DNA of 64,000 nucleotides from Cherax quadricarinatus. Lineage: Eukaryota > Arthropoda > Malacostraca > Decapoda > Parastacidae. Shown in pieces: positions 23,631 to 35,829 of this stretch. A program made the position numbers and the translations under genes. The stretch is taken from contig NC_091298.1 in assembly GCF_038502225.1 (NCBI RefSeq), positions 36,994,344 through 37,058,343 on the forward strand. Reading direction: 5' to 3'. Under the pieces are notes generated by a model, which saw nothing but the letters and a program-made list of their open reading frames with translations, was not told the DNA's origin and searched no databases. The number at the start of each line of letters is the position of its first letter. The first letter of the stretch is position 1.

Positions 23631-23702
23631 GTTTTGATAAGGACCTGCCTCGCATGGGCCAGTAGGCCTTCTACAGTGTTCCTCCATTCTTATGTTCTTA
23701 TG
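23631..23702 (+). repeat. 3' tail shared with a CR1 element (cattcttatgttcttatg)
   Basis: This 72-bp stretch from GTTTTGATAAGGACCTGCC to ATTCTTATGTTCTTATG matches 38,843-38,914, the tail of the CR1 element, with only three mismatches by eye. Here it follows the Penelope-like ORF instead of a CR1 ORF. Either the Penelope element shares or captured a CR1-type tail, or a short CR1 or SINE tail inserted here. Confidence 0.85.
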
Positions 23703-23741
23703 ACATTCCTCAGGCCACGTGCGTCACACCTCACTCTCCGC

Positions 23742-25214
23742 CTATATATATATATAATGTCTTTCTACCACTTCCCCTTCCACTACGGAGTATGGCAAGT
23801 AGGTGTCTGCCAATGTGGCGGCACAGGTGTAGTCCCAGGCAATCTGCTTTCCATCCTTCCAGGGTAGCATAGTGGCTCCATCAGGACGCTTTTGACTTCC
23901 ATCAGACCTCTGTACTTGGGGTTCCCGTTGAGCTGGGCAACGGGCTGTGGCGAGGCTACTCTTTATGCCATTGACCTCCTCATGTCTGGCATACTTCCCT
24001 TCTGCTGTGTGACACATGTCGCCCTGCCGCAAATACACCTATGTTCGGTGAGGATGGGGGCGGCTAGGCGAAGAGCAACAACAATCCGAATGGCCTGTGG
24101 GGTCGAGACGGGTGCCCAGGGAGGAATTGGGAACAGCTAACAGGAAATCTCCTGAGTGTGGTGCCTTCACTGCCAGGACACGAGCTTTGTCCTTTCCTGA
24201 AGCATTGGAGAGCATTGTGTTGGCGATTTTTTCCATGATCGGTTTGTCCCAGTGGGACTGTTTGTGCTGTTTGGGAGGAGCTGGTCTACTGGAGGAATCT
24301 GTAAAGGTGTCCCACCGAATCGCTGCTTCAGTAAACCTGGGGTCTTGAGCTCCTACCACGTCTCTCAAGCGTTCGGGAACAATCTTCTTGACTAATGCAC
24401 TGGAAGCCAAACACGAAGACAGAAAAGCAGGTAAAGCAACATGTGTTGCTTTGCGCACCCCTATACCTCCCAGTCGCACTGGGAGGGTTGCCTGATCCAA
24501 TTGCTGATCCTCTAGTGACAGGTTCAGTGCTTTCTTAAGGGTTGACCCCAGGTGTGCGTCATATTCGTCGAGTGTTGGGTTGTCAAAAGAGGGTGCACAC
24601 CTCAGGAGGTAAGTGAGTCTTGGAATAGTAAGGCACCTTGTGAGGAGATACAGAGCATCATGGGCATCAAGATTGCTTATTCTCTCCTCCATTCTCATCA
24701 GGTCATTCAATTTGTCCTTGAGGACTGTGTCGATGGCCTGGTGACCCAGCGGTGCTCCCAAGAGAGAACTGTTGGACGGAGTGGTAGTAGAGACTTCTGG
24801 GAGGATTCTTCGCACAGCATTGATTATTTCCTGGTTCGCTGTGATGATTTCACACTTGGAGGGATTGAGGATGAGTCCCAAGTCTTCTCCCTGTGTTTTC
24901 ACCAGTTGTAGGTCCCCTACCAGGGACTCTTCAGTACCTGCCAGAGTGCCATCATCCAGGTACCAGATGTTGAGCTCGCTGCGTAGGCTGGAAGTTAGTT
25001 CTCTTACTGCCAAGCAGAAGAGAAGTGGAGCTAGTGGGTCACCCTGCTGAACACCTTCTGATGAGAGAATTTCATGTTCTCCAAAGAAAAGAATTGAGGG
25101 TTTGCTGTAGCCGGCTGAAATGAAGAGAAAAAGACTGGGGAAGCGATCCCGAACAGTTGGCAAGACAGCATCTCTCTTTACCATATTAAAGGCATTTCTA
25201 AAATGAAGTTTGAC
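23742..25214 (-). pseudogene. RLE-class LINE (R2/R4-like): reverse transcriptase + restriction-like endonuclease, 5'-truncated
   Basis: Reading the minus strand from 25,214: [14 protein letters not shown] (RT motif A region), SEGVQQGDPLAPLLF (motif B), WYLDDGTLAG (motif C, the YxDD catalytic box), LGLILNPSKCEII, then a thumb/linker with LPVRLGGIGVRKATHVALPAF. After about 24,090 the frame slips. A TAG at 24,039-24,041 lies between two compensating shifts (about 24,090 and 24,010), after which EGKYARHEEVN and KRPDGATMLPWKDGK with WDYT follow. The last looks like the RPD...D core of a restriction-like endonuclease, as in R2/R4-type LINEs, which cut specific target DNA to prime reverse transcription. 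The N-terminus and fingers are missing. (TA)n tracts sit at both ends. Exact clade is uncertain. Confidence 0.8.
23743..23757. repeat. Short (TA)n at 3' side of the RLE-LINE
   Basis: A 15-bp TA run just past the 3' end of the minus-strand RLE-LINE. The other end of the element meets the long (TA)n at 25,217, consistent with insertion into a TA microsatellite. Confidence 0.85.
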
Positions 25215-25440
<226 letters not shown>

Positions 25441-25447
25441 TCACGGA

Positions 25448-25690
25448 TTGTTCAAAAGCATCTTGATGAAGAATTCTCCTCAACAACGCGTTGGTGGTGT
25501 GTACAGAACTGGTAGTAACGGTGCAACTTATCTTATGTGGGATACACCAGCAAGCCTCCAGATGCTAGGATATCACAGCATATTGATGTCTGACCGAATT
25601 TTTGATAATTGTCGTGTCACTAATGTCATGTTCGTCGGGTTATTACTACAGTATCAGTGCTTGTGGCCTGGCTGTCTTTTCATGCTTTAA
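25448..25690 (+). pseudogene. Penelope-like GIY-YIG fragment (plus strand)
   Basis: Plus-strand frame with NSPQQRVGGVYRTGSNG. This aligns with the GIY-YIG start of the minus-strand fragment below 27,065 (NSPQECVGGVYRIGCNG), which identifies it as the nuclease domain of a Penelope-like element. The second half of the motif (YVGxTG) is degraded (YLMWDTP). Downstream non-coding sequence to about 25,800 is homologous to the reverse complement of 26,060-26,230, so two copies of this 3' region lie in inverted orientation. Confidence 0.65.
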
Positions 25691-25839
25691 CACTCAATCT
25701 TTGTGGCACAGCGCACTAGTCACTGGGTGATAGTATGCCTGATGCACTTATCGCCTCCTGCCTCCCTCCTTCCTCTTTCGAGCAAATACGCTTCCTCGGA
25801 ATGTATTTACTTGGAATTCCTCTTTTTTACCGCATCATT

Positions 25840-26240
25840 GCAAACACTTGATGATGTGTTTATTACAATATGAAAGACCTAGAGCTATCATTCAACTTTC
25901 CCCGTGAATGTTTTGCAAACAAGCATTACAAGATGTCAAACAACTACGGGGGGGGGAAGTCGAATGATAGCTCTAGGTCTTTCGTGTCGCAGTCAACATC
26001 ATCAGGAGCTTACACTGTTGCAGAAAAGAGGAGGAGCTTCAAGCAAATATGATCACAGGGATTGCTTTTGCTGGAGGCAGAGAGGCAGGAGGCAGGAAGT
26101 GCCTCCAGGCATACCAATACCCATAGACAGAAAGATTAAATATTATAGCATAAGAACAACAGCCAGCCCACAAGCACTGATATTATAATAGTAGCCAAAC
26201 GATAGCGACATGACAATTATAAAAAATTCGGTCATACTAT
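25840..26240. repeat. Inverted pair of Penelope-type ends with hammerhead-like motifs
   Basis: GAAAGACCTAGAGCTATC at about 25,873 is mirrored by GATAGCTCTAGGTCTTTC at about 25,966, giving a hairpin of about 110 bp. Outside each arm lies a hammerhead-like core. On the minus strand at 25,983-26,013 it is CTGATGA, a TGTTG/CGACA stem with loop ACTG, one extra C, then GAAA. On the plus strand at about 25,850-25,875 it is a worn version (TTGATGATG ... ATGAAAG). Penelope-like elements are known to carry hammerhead ribozymes in their terminal repeats, so location and motif agree. The extra base before GAAA makes activity doubtful. Confidence 0.45.
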
Positions 26241-26689
26241 GCTATGAAATAAATAACTTTACATATATAATAACTTTATATATATTGCCAGTGATCTAGA
26301 TATCACTGACAATTATCTAATGAGAGTCCACACCTCTCGAAAATGGTTCCATTTAAAGGGGCATATATAGAGGGGGACATTTGCAATTTATAGAAAGGGA
26401 GACAGCCATAGTTCATCTATGCCACAAGCTTCTGAGGAAGATGCTGGATATGATGTAAATGACTTTACATATCAAATCTAGATAGATCTGGTAACTGTCT
26501 TACAATTTTTTTTCACCTCTATAAAGGGACCCATTTAAAATGACTCATTTAAGGGAGAGGCATCTATAATTTCAAGGAAGATGGCCATAGTTTATCTGTC
26601 CCAAGGGATTCTGAGTTAAACACTGGTTAAACAAGCAGAAAAAGCAGGAAAAATAGACCTTAGTTCCTCTGTGTGGAACTACATTTGCG

Positions 26690-27430
26690 ATTATCCAACA
26701 CATTCGTATACGAGCCCGATTTTTGGCTATGTACGATTGCTTCGATTAAAAGCGAATTTAATTTGAACAACCCACCATCATTATTGTATATTGAACGCTT
26801 ATCAGGCTTTTTAAGTACCTATTCTACAATATTCCATTCAAGTCAAGAGGAACAAGAGACAATGACTCTTGCTTCTGACCAATTTCTTGGGTTACTGCAA
26901 ACCCTTAAAGTGGCAGAAAATGGCGTTCGACTCCTCTGAGTATGTATTGAATAACAGTGTTGTGATATTCTAATATCTAGAGGTTTTCCAGTCTGTCCCA
27001 CATAGAATAACTTGCAACCATTGCAACCAATTCTGTAGACACCACCAACACATTCTTGAGGAGAATTCTTTATCAGAATACTACTTCTAAGAGTCTGTGA
27101 ATTACTTGTATATTAACTACTTGTATATTAAATCTTCAAAGGGCATTCGGCAAGACAGATAAATTCTTATTGTATGGGAGAGCTAGCACATTCTGGATCT
27201 GAGGCGTTATCCTAGGCTCAGTTCTATGATAAGCTGCCAGCAATGCAGATTCCACAAATTCTTTAGGATACTGCAGTTTCATGACAATGTCAAATATTTA
27301 ACTAATTTCTTCATCTAGAAACTCAGGGCTGTACACTTAGTAAGCTCTCAAAAACATAGTAAGAAAATCACATCTTTCAACTTTTGTCTCATGGTTGGAA
27401 TAGTAGTGAATGTATGAGCTCAAACTGGTG
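26690..27430 (-). pseudogene. Penelope-like element fragment, RT linker + GIY-YIG (minus strand)
   Basis: Read on the minus strand from about 27,430: HSYYSNHETK, FLTMFLRAY, SPEFLDEEIS, LQYPKEFVESALLAAYHRT. This is the linker between RT and nuclease, matching the same region of the element at 22.6-23.6 kb in layout. From 27,065 it reads VGGVYRIGCNGCKLFYVGQTG, the GIY-YIG core, then LDIRISQHC and WSEARVIVSC, and a C-terminal GLFKLNSLLIEAIVH. Stops interrupt it in several places and the segment near 27,070-27,150 does not align. It belongs to a different Penelope lineage from the 22.6-kb copy, because the CxxC spacing in the nuclease differs. Confidence 0.75.
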
Positions 27431-28960
27431 GCCTGGGTACCCTAACCCAACCAAAATCAGCCTAAATCACCCAAACCCAACCAACAAAACAAAATTCAAT
27501 GCAACTGAACCCATCGCAATCTGACGAAACTCATTGCAGGGAAACCCAACCCAATCACACTTAATTAAGCTAAACATAACTAAGTACCTAACAAATAATT
27601 ATTTTTTCTGTAATATACTCATCTGCTGTGAAAATCCCAAGTGATATTGTTAAGAAGTGTACGATTGAGTTTTGTTTTGAGGTAAGACTGTTGCTGGATA
27701 CCAGTCGCTAAATGGATATTCCTCATACATCCTTCCACTTATAAAAATACATTTAACAGTTAATTTCTCGTAAATTAACAGTTTGCACAAATTTTTAAGA
27801 TTTCATAAAATAAAACTATCTTGCAAAACCCACTTCTTATTGTTCATTTTCAATATTATTATCACGTAACTCAGCCAAGCAGCTGCTCTCCATATTGACG
27901 TTAAAACACACAAATTGTGTTACGAATTTCTGTCATTTATCTTGTACAATATTCACATGCTCTTTAATTTCACCTTATTTAATTTGAGATGAAAGTTAAT
28001 ATAATTAGCATATTTTTTTTTTTTATCAAAACGTTATATTCTAACTCGATGCAGAGTTTTCACATTATAATACAATACGTAATTTACTACAATTACTGTT
28101 ATCAACCTAAAATATTCCCTGTGTTTGTAATATTTAATAAAGTTTTTTAATTAGAGAGAGTGTGAGTGACACGTGAGGCCAGTGTTCCCAGGCAAGGTTC
28201 TGGGACTTATGTGTGGACGTGAGACTTGTCCTCCCAGGTACAGTAATGACGTACTGCGGACGAACATGTGACAGGTGACTCTCAGCGGTATGGAACTACC
28301 CACATAGTACATAAGAAATTACGTTGATAGATAATTGTTAAGTTTAGAAGAGAAAATCTGTTTATGTATTAATTATAAAGATAAATAACAAGGATGTAAA
28401 ACACGAAAACAGTAGTCGTGAGTTGGATCACTGAGGAGAAAATACTTGTGTTTGATACAGATACAAGAATAAAAAAAAACGTGAATGCTACAAGCGAAAG
28501 TTTTTCTAAAACTGACTTTCAGAGGGTTTAAAACAAACCTTCAGGGGCGGTTTTAACGATACTTTCACTTAGTTTAAAACTGACTTTGTTTAAAATGTTT
28601 CGAAAAATGGAAAATGAATGTTTGAATTCTTAAAAAGAAAAAAAAAACAGAGACGAATAAAAATTAAGTTTAAACACAGTCTGTTATGATAGTTCACCTA
28701 GAAACTTAAGCACTTGGTCCTCCAAAATAGTTACCGTGCGTGCATAACTGCATGAACGATATTTTAACTTATGTCCCGTGCTGCCAGACGTACGATACCA
28801 GTAATAAATAATTTTATTATAAGGGAGAAATTACAGGGAAATGTAAGTCATTATAGCTTATATTTCCTTAACTAACATAATATAACCTAACATGACGGAG
28901 CATTACGGAAATTTTACGAGGCCGGCAATTTAACACACACACAAACAGCAAGTTTACTAG
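27431..28960. other. AT-rich unique DNA, no gene recognised
   Basis: About 1.5 kb of AT-rich sequence. It includes a CCCAACC/AACCCAACC-rich patch (27,440-27,560) and a GC-richer stretch at 28,150-28,290 with GTGAGTGACACGTGAGGCC. No long open frame, splice-flanked exon, tRNA or terminal repeat could be recognised. Confidence 0.5.
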
Positions 28961-29722
28961 GCACTCCCACATACTACCACACCCACATACTACCACTCCC
29001 ACATACTATCACTCCCACATACTATCACTCCCACATACTACCACTCCCACATACTACCACTCTTACATACTACCACTCCCACATACTACCACTCCCACAT
29101 ACTACAACTCCCACATACTACCACTCTTACATACTACCACTCCCACATACTACCACTCCCACATACTACCACTCTTACATACTACCACTCCCACATACTA
29201 CCACTCCCACATACTACCACTCCCACGTACTACCACTCTTACATACTACCACTCCCACATACTACCACTCCCACATACTACCACTCTCACATACTACCAC
29301 TATCATATACTACCACTCCCACATACTACCACTATCATATACTATCACTCCCACATACTGCCACTCCTATGTACTACCACTCCCATGTACTGCCACTATC
29401 ATATACTATCACTAAATAACAAAAAGGCACAATACCGTGACTGGAACGATACACAAATAACCCGCACATAAAAGAGAGAAGCTTATGACGACATACTACC
29501 ACTTCCATGTACTACCACTCCCACATACTGCCACTATCATATACTATCACTCCCACATGCTACCACTTCCACATACTACCACTCTCATATACAAACTCTC
29601 CCACATACTACCACTCTCATATACTACCACTCCCACATACTGCCATTCCAACATGCTTTCACTTCTACATACCACTCCCACATACTACCACACCCATATA
29701 ATACCACTCCAACATACTGCTT
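28961..29722. repeat. 16-bp satellite (CACTCCCACATACTAC), first block
   Basis: Tandem 16-bp units with variants CTTACATAC, CTATCATAT and CTCACAT, from 28,961 to 29,411 and again from 29,489 to 29,722. A 77-bp non-repeat stretch (29,412-29,488) separates them. His/Tyr/Thr-rich frames are translation of the repeat. Confidence 0.93.
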
Positions 29723-31027
29723 ATTGCGATCCCTGAATGAGTCACAATGTATATAATGTATATTTCCTGTTCATATAACTTTATATTGCTTATATTTGCG
29801 ATATTAGCTAAATCATAAATATATTGCTTTATATTATTATTTGATTTAGTTATATTATTAGGTAGGATGTAACATTTATATATTATTCAGTGCTCATAGT
29901 TCGAGAGTATTAAGTAGCAGACAGCATTGTCTACTGTATTTATTGCTCCGCTCGTTTCGCTGCCGGCTTCTCTGTAGTTGATGGGCAGCAGCAGTCCACG
30001 TGATCAGGGTGGGGTGATCTCACCTCAATTGGAGGGAGAGTCTGCCTGGGCTGCACTCGCTCTTGTCTGTTTGACGTTGCTTCCAACAAGACGGCCTCTC
30101 CAGCTCTCCATTGCTGGCCCTTGTTGGAAGATCATCTCTGTCGCTTTCTTGTTGTTGGTTCTGTATAACTCTGTTCACAGAACATGGCCTAGACTTAGTG
30201 ATTTTCGACGTTGTACTGAGGTTGTGTGTCGCACTGACACTCTGAGAAACTCAGGTCCTGAGCTGTAGCTTCTGACCTAATTTGTACTGGTATCTGTACA
30301 CTATCACAGTCGGGGATTTTCTAATGCTGAACTTAGATTCAGTAGTATGGGAGCTTTGTGACTTTTGTGGAGGATCTGCAGATGGTCCCTACTTAGCGTC
30401 GTCATATTATCTCCTTGTTCCTGATTCTGTGTCGCTGTTGCTTGTTATATTGTTGTTCGGCTTATCAGTCGTTTTATTGTTCAAGCAAGCTGTTCTGATT
30501 GCCAGGTTGGCCAAGAAGTTAGTTTATGTGAGGACTTTTAGTCATTCACTGGTTAAGTCTAGTCGAGTCTTGAGACAGCGAACTACTTAGAGCACTTACA
30601 CACATACACACAAACTTACTTGTATATATTAGTATTATGTTATTAAATGCTAACAATGTACCAGACGGTACTTAAAAGTCATAAAGATGTGATATGTGCC
30701 TTCAGCACAATACTACTGTACACGAGAGAAGTGTAGGAACTTGTATCCTATATTATATTCAATTGATTACTTGAATTTACTCCGATATTATACGCCTAGA
30801 CAACTTTATTGTTATTAATAAACTTATTAAATTTTAATTTCTTTAGTTAGTAGCCTACCAGTTGTAATCCTGAAGCACTATTGAATCTTATTAAATTCTA
30901 ATGGATAATTGGACCAGGATACTGACTACTTGTCACAAAAACCCAGCAAGAGGCTGGATGCTAGAAGGGCAGACCTTTCTAGTATTCACTGGAGATCTCT
31001 TATCATTATTAGATATCGCGTTTTTTG
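29723..31027. other. 1.3-kb unrelated insert inside the 16-bp satellite
   Basis: Non-satellite DNA bounded on both sides by the 16-bp repeat. Two plus-strand frames occur (29,978-30,268, 96 codons; 30,282-30,590, 102 codons). The second has a hydrophobic run (LLLVILLFGLSVVLLF) but no recognisable family. AATAAA-like sequence lies near 30,818. The segment begins and ends near TGTAACA strings (29,868 and about 31,025), which would suit a solo LTR, but I cannot find a target duplication. Nature unresolved. Confidence 0.45.
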
Positions 31028-33360
31028 TAACACTGCTACTCTAGAATGTTACCACTCCCACACACTACTATAACATACAACCACTAATACATACTATCAC
31101 TCCCACATACGACCACTCCCACATACTACCACTTTCACAGACTACCACTTCCAGAGACCACCACTCCCACATACAACCACTATCACATACAACGACACCC
31201 ACATACAATCACACCAACATACAACCACTTCCAGCTACAACTACTCCCACATACAACCCTCCCACATGTTACAACTCCCAAATACTGTCACTCCCACATG
31301 CTATCACTCCTGCATACAACCACTCTCATATACAATCACTCTCAAATACTATCACTCCCAAATACTACCATTTACACATATCACCACTCCCACATACCAA
31401 CATTCCACATGCTATCACTCCCACATACTATCACTCCCACATGCTACCACTCCCAAATACTACAACGCCATCATACAACTTTCCCACATGTTATTACTCC
31501 AACATACAACCACTAGTACATACTACATATAAACATCCCACATGCTAACTCCCCCACATAACGCCACTCCCACATGCAACCAATCTCACATGTTGTCACT
31601 CAGACATGCTGGAACTCCCATATAACACAACTCCCACAGACATCCACTCGCACATGCTACCACTCCCACGTATTATGTCTCGTACATTCTACCACACCCA
31701 CAGCGAACCACTCCTACATACTCCTACTTCCATATACAACCAATACCACATGTTACCAGTCTCATATACTTCAACTTCCAGATGCTATCACCCTCACTGC
31801 CACTCCCACATACTATCAATATCACACACAAACACTACCACATGGAACATGCTATCCCTCCCACATACTGCCACTCCCACATGCTTTCACTTCTACATAC
31901 AAGCACTCCCACATACTTCCACACCCATATAATACCACTCCAACATGCTACTACTCAAACACACTACTACTCCAGAATGATATCACTCTCACATACTACT
32001 ACAACATACAACCACTAACACATACTAGCACTCCCACATACGACCAGTCCCACATTCAACCACTATCACATTCAACGACACCAACATACGACCACACGAA
32101 CATACAACCACTCCCAACTACAACTACTCCCACACAGAAACACTCCCACATATAAACACTCCAACATACAAGACCTCCTGCATACTTCCACTCCCGTACA
32201 CTACCATTCCCACATACTAACACTCCTACATGCAACCAACCCACATGTTACAACTTCCAAATATTGCCAATCCCACATGCTATCACTCCCAAATATTAAC
32301 ACTCCCACATACTACCATTTACACATACCACCACTCCCGCATACCAACATTCCACATGCTATCACTCCCACATACTATCACTCCCACATACTGCCACTCC
32401 CACATACTACCACGCCTTCATACAATTTTACCACATGTTATTACTCCTACATACAGCCACTACTACATACTACCACTCCAACATATATACATCCCACACG
32501 CTAACTCCCCCACATAACGCCACTCCCATATGCAACCAATCTCACATGTTGTCACTCAGACATGCTGGAACTCCCATATAACACAACTCCCACAGACATC
32601 CACTCGCACATGCTACCACTCCCACGTATTATGTCTCCTACATTCTACCACACCCACAGAGAACCACTCCTACCTACTCCAACTCCCATTTACAACCAAT
32701 ACCACATGCTACCAGTCTCATAAACTGCAACTTCCAGATGCTATCACCCTCACTTGCTGCCACTCCCACATACTATCAATACCACATACAAACACTACCA
32801 CATACAACAACATGCTACCCCTCCCACATGCTGCCATCCTCACTTACTACAACTCCCACATACAATCACTCCCACATACAACCACTCCCACACACTACCA
32901 CTCCCACATACTACCAATCCTATACGTTAACACTCCCATACGCAACCATTACCACATGCAATTACTCCCACGTACTACCACCCCCATTACATTGCCAATC
33001 ACATATATCACCCTCACATACTGTCACTAACACAAGCTACCACTCCCACATACAATCACTCTCGCATGTTACCAGTCAGATATGTTGTCACTTCCACGTG
33101 CTATCAATGCAACATACAACCACTACTACATAAAAGCAATTCCCACATGCTAACACTCCCATATACATTCAATCTCATATACACCAAATCACACACATAA
33201 CCAATCCAACATACACCTACTTCCACACGTAACCACTCCCACATTCTACTACTCCCACATACAACCACTCCCACATACACCAACTCCCACATTCTACTAC
33301 TCCCACATACAACCACTCCCATATACTACTACTACTCCCACCCACTACCACTCCCACATA
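31028..33360. repeat. 16-bp satellite, second block with ~960-bp duplication
   Basis: Diverged 16-bp units (CACTCCCACATACNAC). The stretch around 31,266-31,930 is repeated at 32,230-32,900: ATGCAACCAATCTCACATG starts at both 31,574 and 32,530, 956 bp apart, and a second marker pair is 964 bp apart. The array thus carries a higher-order unit near 960 bp. Confidence 0.9.
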
Positions 33361-34030
33361 CTACCACAGTCACATGTAACCACTCCCACATACAACCACT
33401 GTCACATACAACCACTGTCACATACAACCACTGTCACATACAACCACTGTCAAATACACACACTGTCACATACAACCATTGTCACATACAACCACTGTCG
33501 CATACAACCACTGTCGCATACAAGCACTGTAACATACAACCACTGTCGTATACAACCACTGTCACATACAACCAGTGTCACAAACAACCACTGTCGCATA
33601 CAACAACTGTCACATACAACCATTATCACATACAACCACTGTCGCATACAACCATTGTCACATACAACCAGTGTCACATACAACCACTGTCACATACAAC
33701 CACTGTCACATACAACCACTCACATACAACCACTGTCACATACAACCACTGTCGCATACAATAACTGTCACATACAACCACTGTCACATACAACCACTGT
33801 CACATACAACCACTGTCACATACAACCACTGTCACATACAACCACTGTCGCTTACAACAACTGTCACATACAACCACTGTCACATACAACTACTGTCACA
33901 TACAACCACCCCCAACTTACAACCATTGTCACATACAACCACTGTCACATACAACCACTGTCACATACAACCACTGTCACAAACAACCACTGTCACATAC
34001 AACTACTGACACATACAACCACTCCCATAT
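33361..34030. repeat. 16-bp satellite subfamily CCACTGTCACATACAA
   Basis: A more homogeneous derivative of the 16-bp family in which CTCCCACAT is replaced by CTGTCACAT. About 40 units with rare CGCATAC variants and one 10-bp shortened unit near 33,718. Its uniformity compared with the flanking block suggests the most recent expansion. Confidence 0.93.
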
Positions 34031-34109
34031 GCAACCACTTTCAAAGTTACATGGATAAGTGCTCAGATGGTTCCCCTACACACATATTGGAAAAAACAAC
34101 CATAGTATG

Positions 34110-34850
34110 TTCCTGTATCTTACACTCACGATACAACACTCACAGTAAGTGTTTGGTTTGTGTTACACTCACGATACAACACTCACAGTAAGTGTTTGGT
34201 TTATGTTACACTCACGATACAACACTCACAGTAAGTGTTTGGTTTGTGTTACACTCACGATACAACACTCACAGTAAGTGTTTGGTTTGTGTTACATTCA
34301 CGATACAACCCTCACAGTAAGTGTTTGGTTTGTGTTACACTCACGATACAACACTCACAGTAAGTGTTTGGTTTGTGTTACACTCACGATACAACACTCA
34401 CAGTAAGTGTTTGGTTTGTGTTACACTCACGATACAACACTCACAGTAAGTGTTTGGTTTGTGTTGCACTCACGATACAACACTCACAGTAAGTGTTTGG
34501 TTTGTGTTACATTCACGATACAACCCTCACAGTAAGTGTTTGGTTTGTGTTACACTCACGATACAACACTCACAGTAAGTGTTTGGTTTGTGTTACACTC
34601 ACGATACAACACTCACAGTAAGTGTTTGGTTTGTGTTACACTCACCACACAACTCTCACAGTAAGTGTTTGGTTTGTGTTACACTCACGATACAACACTC
34701 ACAGTAAGTGTTTGGTTTGTTACACTCACGATACAACACTCACAGTAAGTGTTTGGTTTGTGTTACACTCACCACACAACACTCACAGTAAGTGTTTGGT
34801 TTGTGTTACGCTCACGATACAACACTCACAGTAAGTGTTTGGTTTTTCTT
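34110..34850. repeat. 43-bp satellite (GTAAGTGTTTGGTTTGTGTT...), left part
   Basis: About 17 units of 43 bp, each GTAAGTGTTTGGTTTGTG + TTACACTCACGATACAACAC + TCACA. The array stops at a CR1 element at about 34,857 and resumes at 40,709, so the CR1 pair inserted into it. Confidence 0.95.
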
Positions 34851-34975
34851 ACACTCACATAAAAACATAAGAAAGAAGGAACACTGCAACAGGCCTTCTG
34901 ACCTGTACTTTGAGTGCTGACCTATACTTAACTCTGTGAAGAAGTGTCTTGTTTGCTCCCGTGGACTGAACCAAG

Positions 34976-35815
34976 ATGCCCTCCATCGAGCAACTTTACC
35001 AGCAACTTAAGGAAGAATTGAGGGCAGCGAAGATGGAGATACGGCGACTGACCGAGGAAAACAAGAGGATTCGTAGTAATCCTCCTGTTTCGAGTCCTCA
35101 GGTCAAGAAGGGATCGTGGTCAGTAGTTGGACAGCAGGGGACGACGAAGTTGACGATCAAGAAGACGAATGGAAAGCCAGAAACGATGAAGAAGAAAGAG
35201 ACTGCTGTGGAAACTCCCGTGGAAACCTCCAACGCATTCTCGGTGCTACCCGACGAATGTGAGTCTACTACTGGGATCGTCACGACGAACGACAACAAGG
35301 AAGGTAAGAATATTGTTGTTGTTGGGGATAGCCAGGTTAGATACATGGATAGGGCATTCTGCTTGAAGGACAGGAGTAGGAGACAAAGGGTATGCTTTCC
35401 TGGGGCTGGGATGGAGGACATTGTTAGCCGGCTTGACAACATCATGAACGGTAATGGGATCAATCCTATTATTTGCCTCAGTGCTGGAGGCAATGATGTA
35501 GGCAAGCGTAGAAGTGAGGATTTAGTTAGAAAGTTCAGGACAGCTATAGACATGATTAGGAAGAAGGGGGGGCGCCCTGTTATATGTGGCATTTTGCCAA
35601 GAAGAGGTGTTGGTAATGAATGGTTGTCCAGAGCAATTGGTATTAATTGTTGCCTGGATAAACACTGTAAGGATAATGCAGTACCATTCATTGACAACTG
35701 GGACAACTTCTATGGCCGAAATGACATGTATGCCAGGGATGGGGTTCACTTATCCAGGGCAGGTGTGGGTTTTCTTGCTAACTCAGTTGAGGGGGTTGTT
35801 AGGACTTTAAACTAG
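34976..35815 (+). CDS. CR1 ORF1 protein with coiled coil and SGNH esterase domain
   Basis: 279 codons, ATG in context CCAAGATGCCC. Residues about 5-35 form a predicted coiled coil (LYQQLKEELRAAKMEIRRL). A basic linker follows, then an SGNH-hydrolase-like domain: VVVGDSQVRYMD (GDS nucleophile Ser), LSAGGNDVG (G-x-N-D block) and YARDGVHLSRAG (catalytic Asp/His pair) near the C-terminus. Esterase-type ORF1 proteins of this kind are known in CR1/L2-type LINEs, where ORF1p binds element RNA and self-associates; the role of the esterase is not settled. The frame is complete and unbroken. The ORF2 ATG lies 14 nt after the stop, so ORF2 is probably made by reinitiation or from the same transcript (inference). 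Confidence 0.9.
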   Translation: MPSIEQLYQQLKEELRAAKMEIRRLTEENKRIRSNPPVSSPQVKKGSWSVVGQQGTTKLTIKKTNGKPETMKKKETAVETPVETSNAFSVLPDECESTTGIVTTNDNKEGKNIVVVGDSQVRYMDRAFCLKDRSRRQRVCFPGAGMEDIVSRLDNIMNGNGINPIICLSAGGNDVGKRRSEDLVRKFRTAIDMIRKKGGRPVICGILPRRGVGNEWLSRAIGINCCLDKHCKDNAVPFIDNWDNFYGRNDMYARDGVHLSRAGVGFLANSVEGVVRTLN

Positions 35816-35829
35816 GATTAGTTAGAGGT

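Noticed and set aside
30282..30590. Membrane protein gene
   Set aside because: One hydrophobic run only, no family resemblance, located in a possible mobile insert; evidence too thin.
29868..31033. Solo LTR (TGTAACA at both ends)
   Set aside because: No matching target-site duplication and no primer-binding site could be seen; kept as an unresolved insert.
31574..34191. His/Tyr/Thr-rich frames up to 193 codons
   Set aside because: Direct translation of the 16-bp satellite in several frames; no non-repeat coding sequence.
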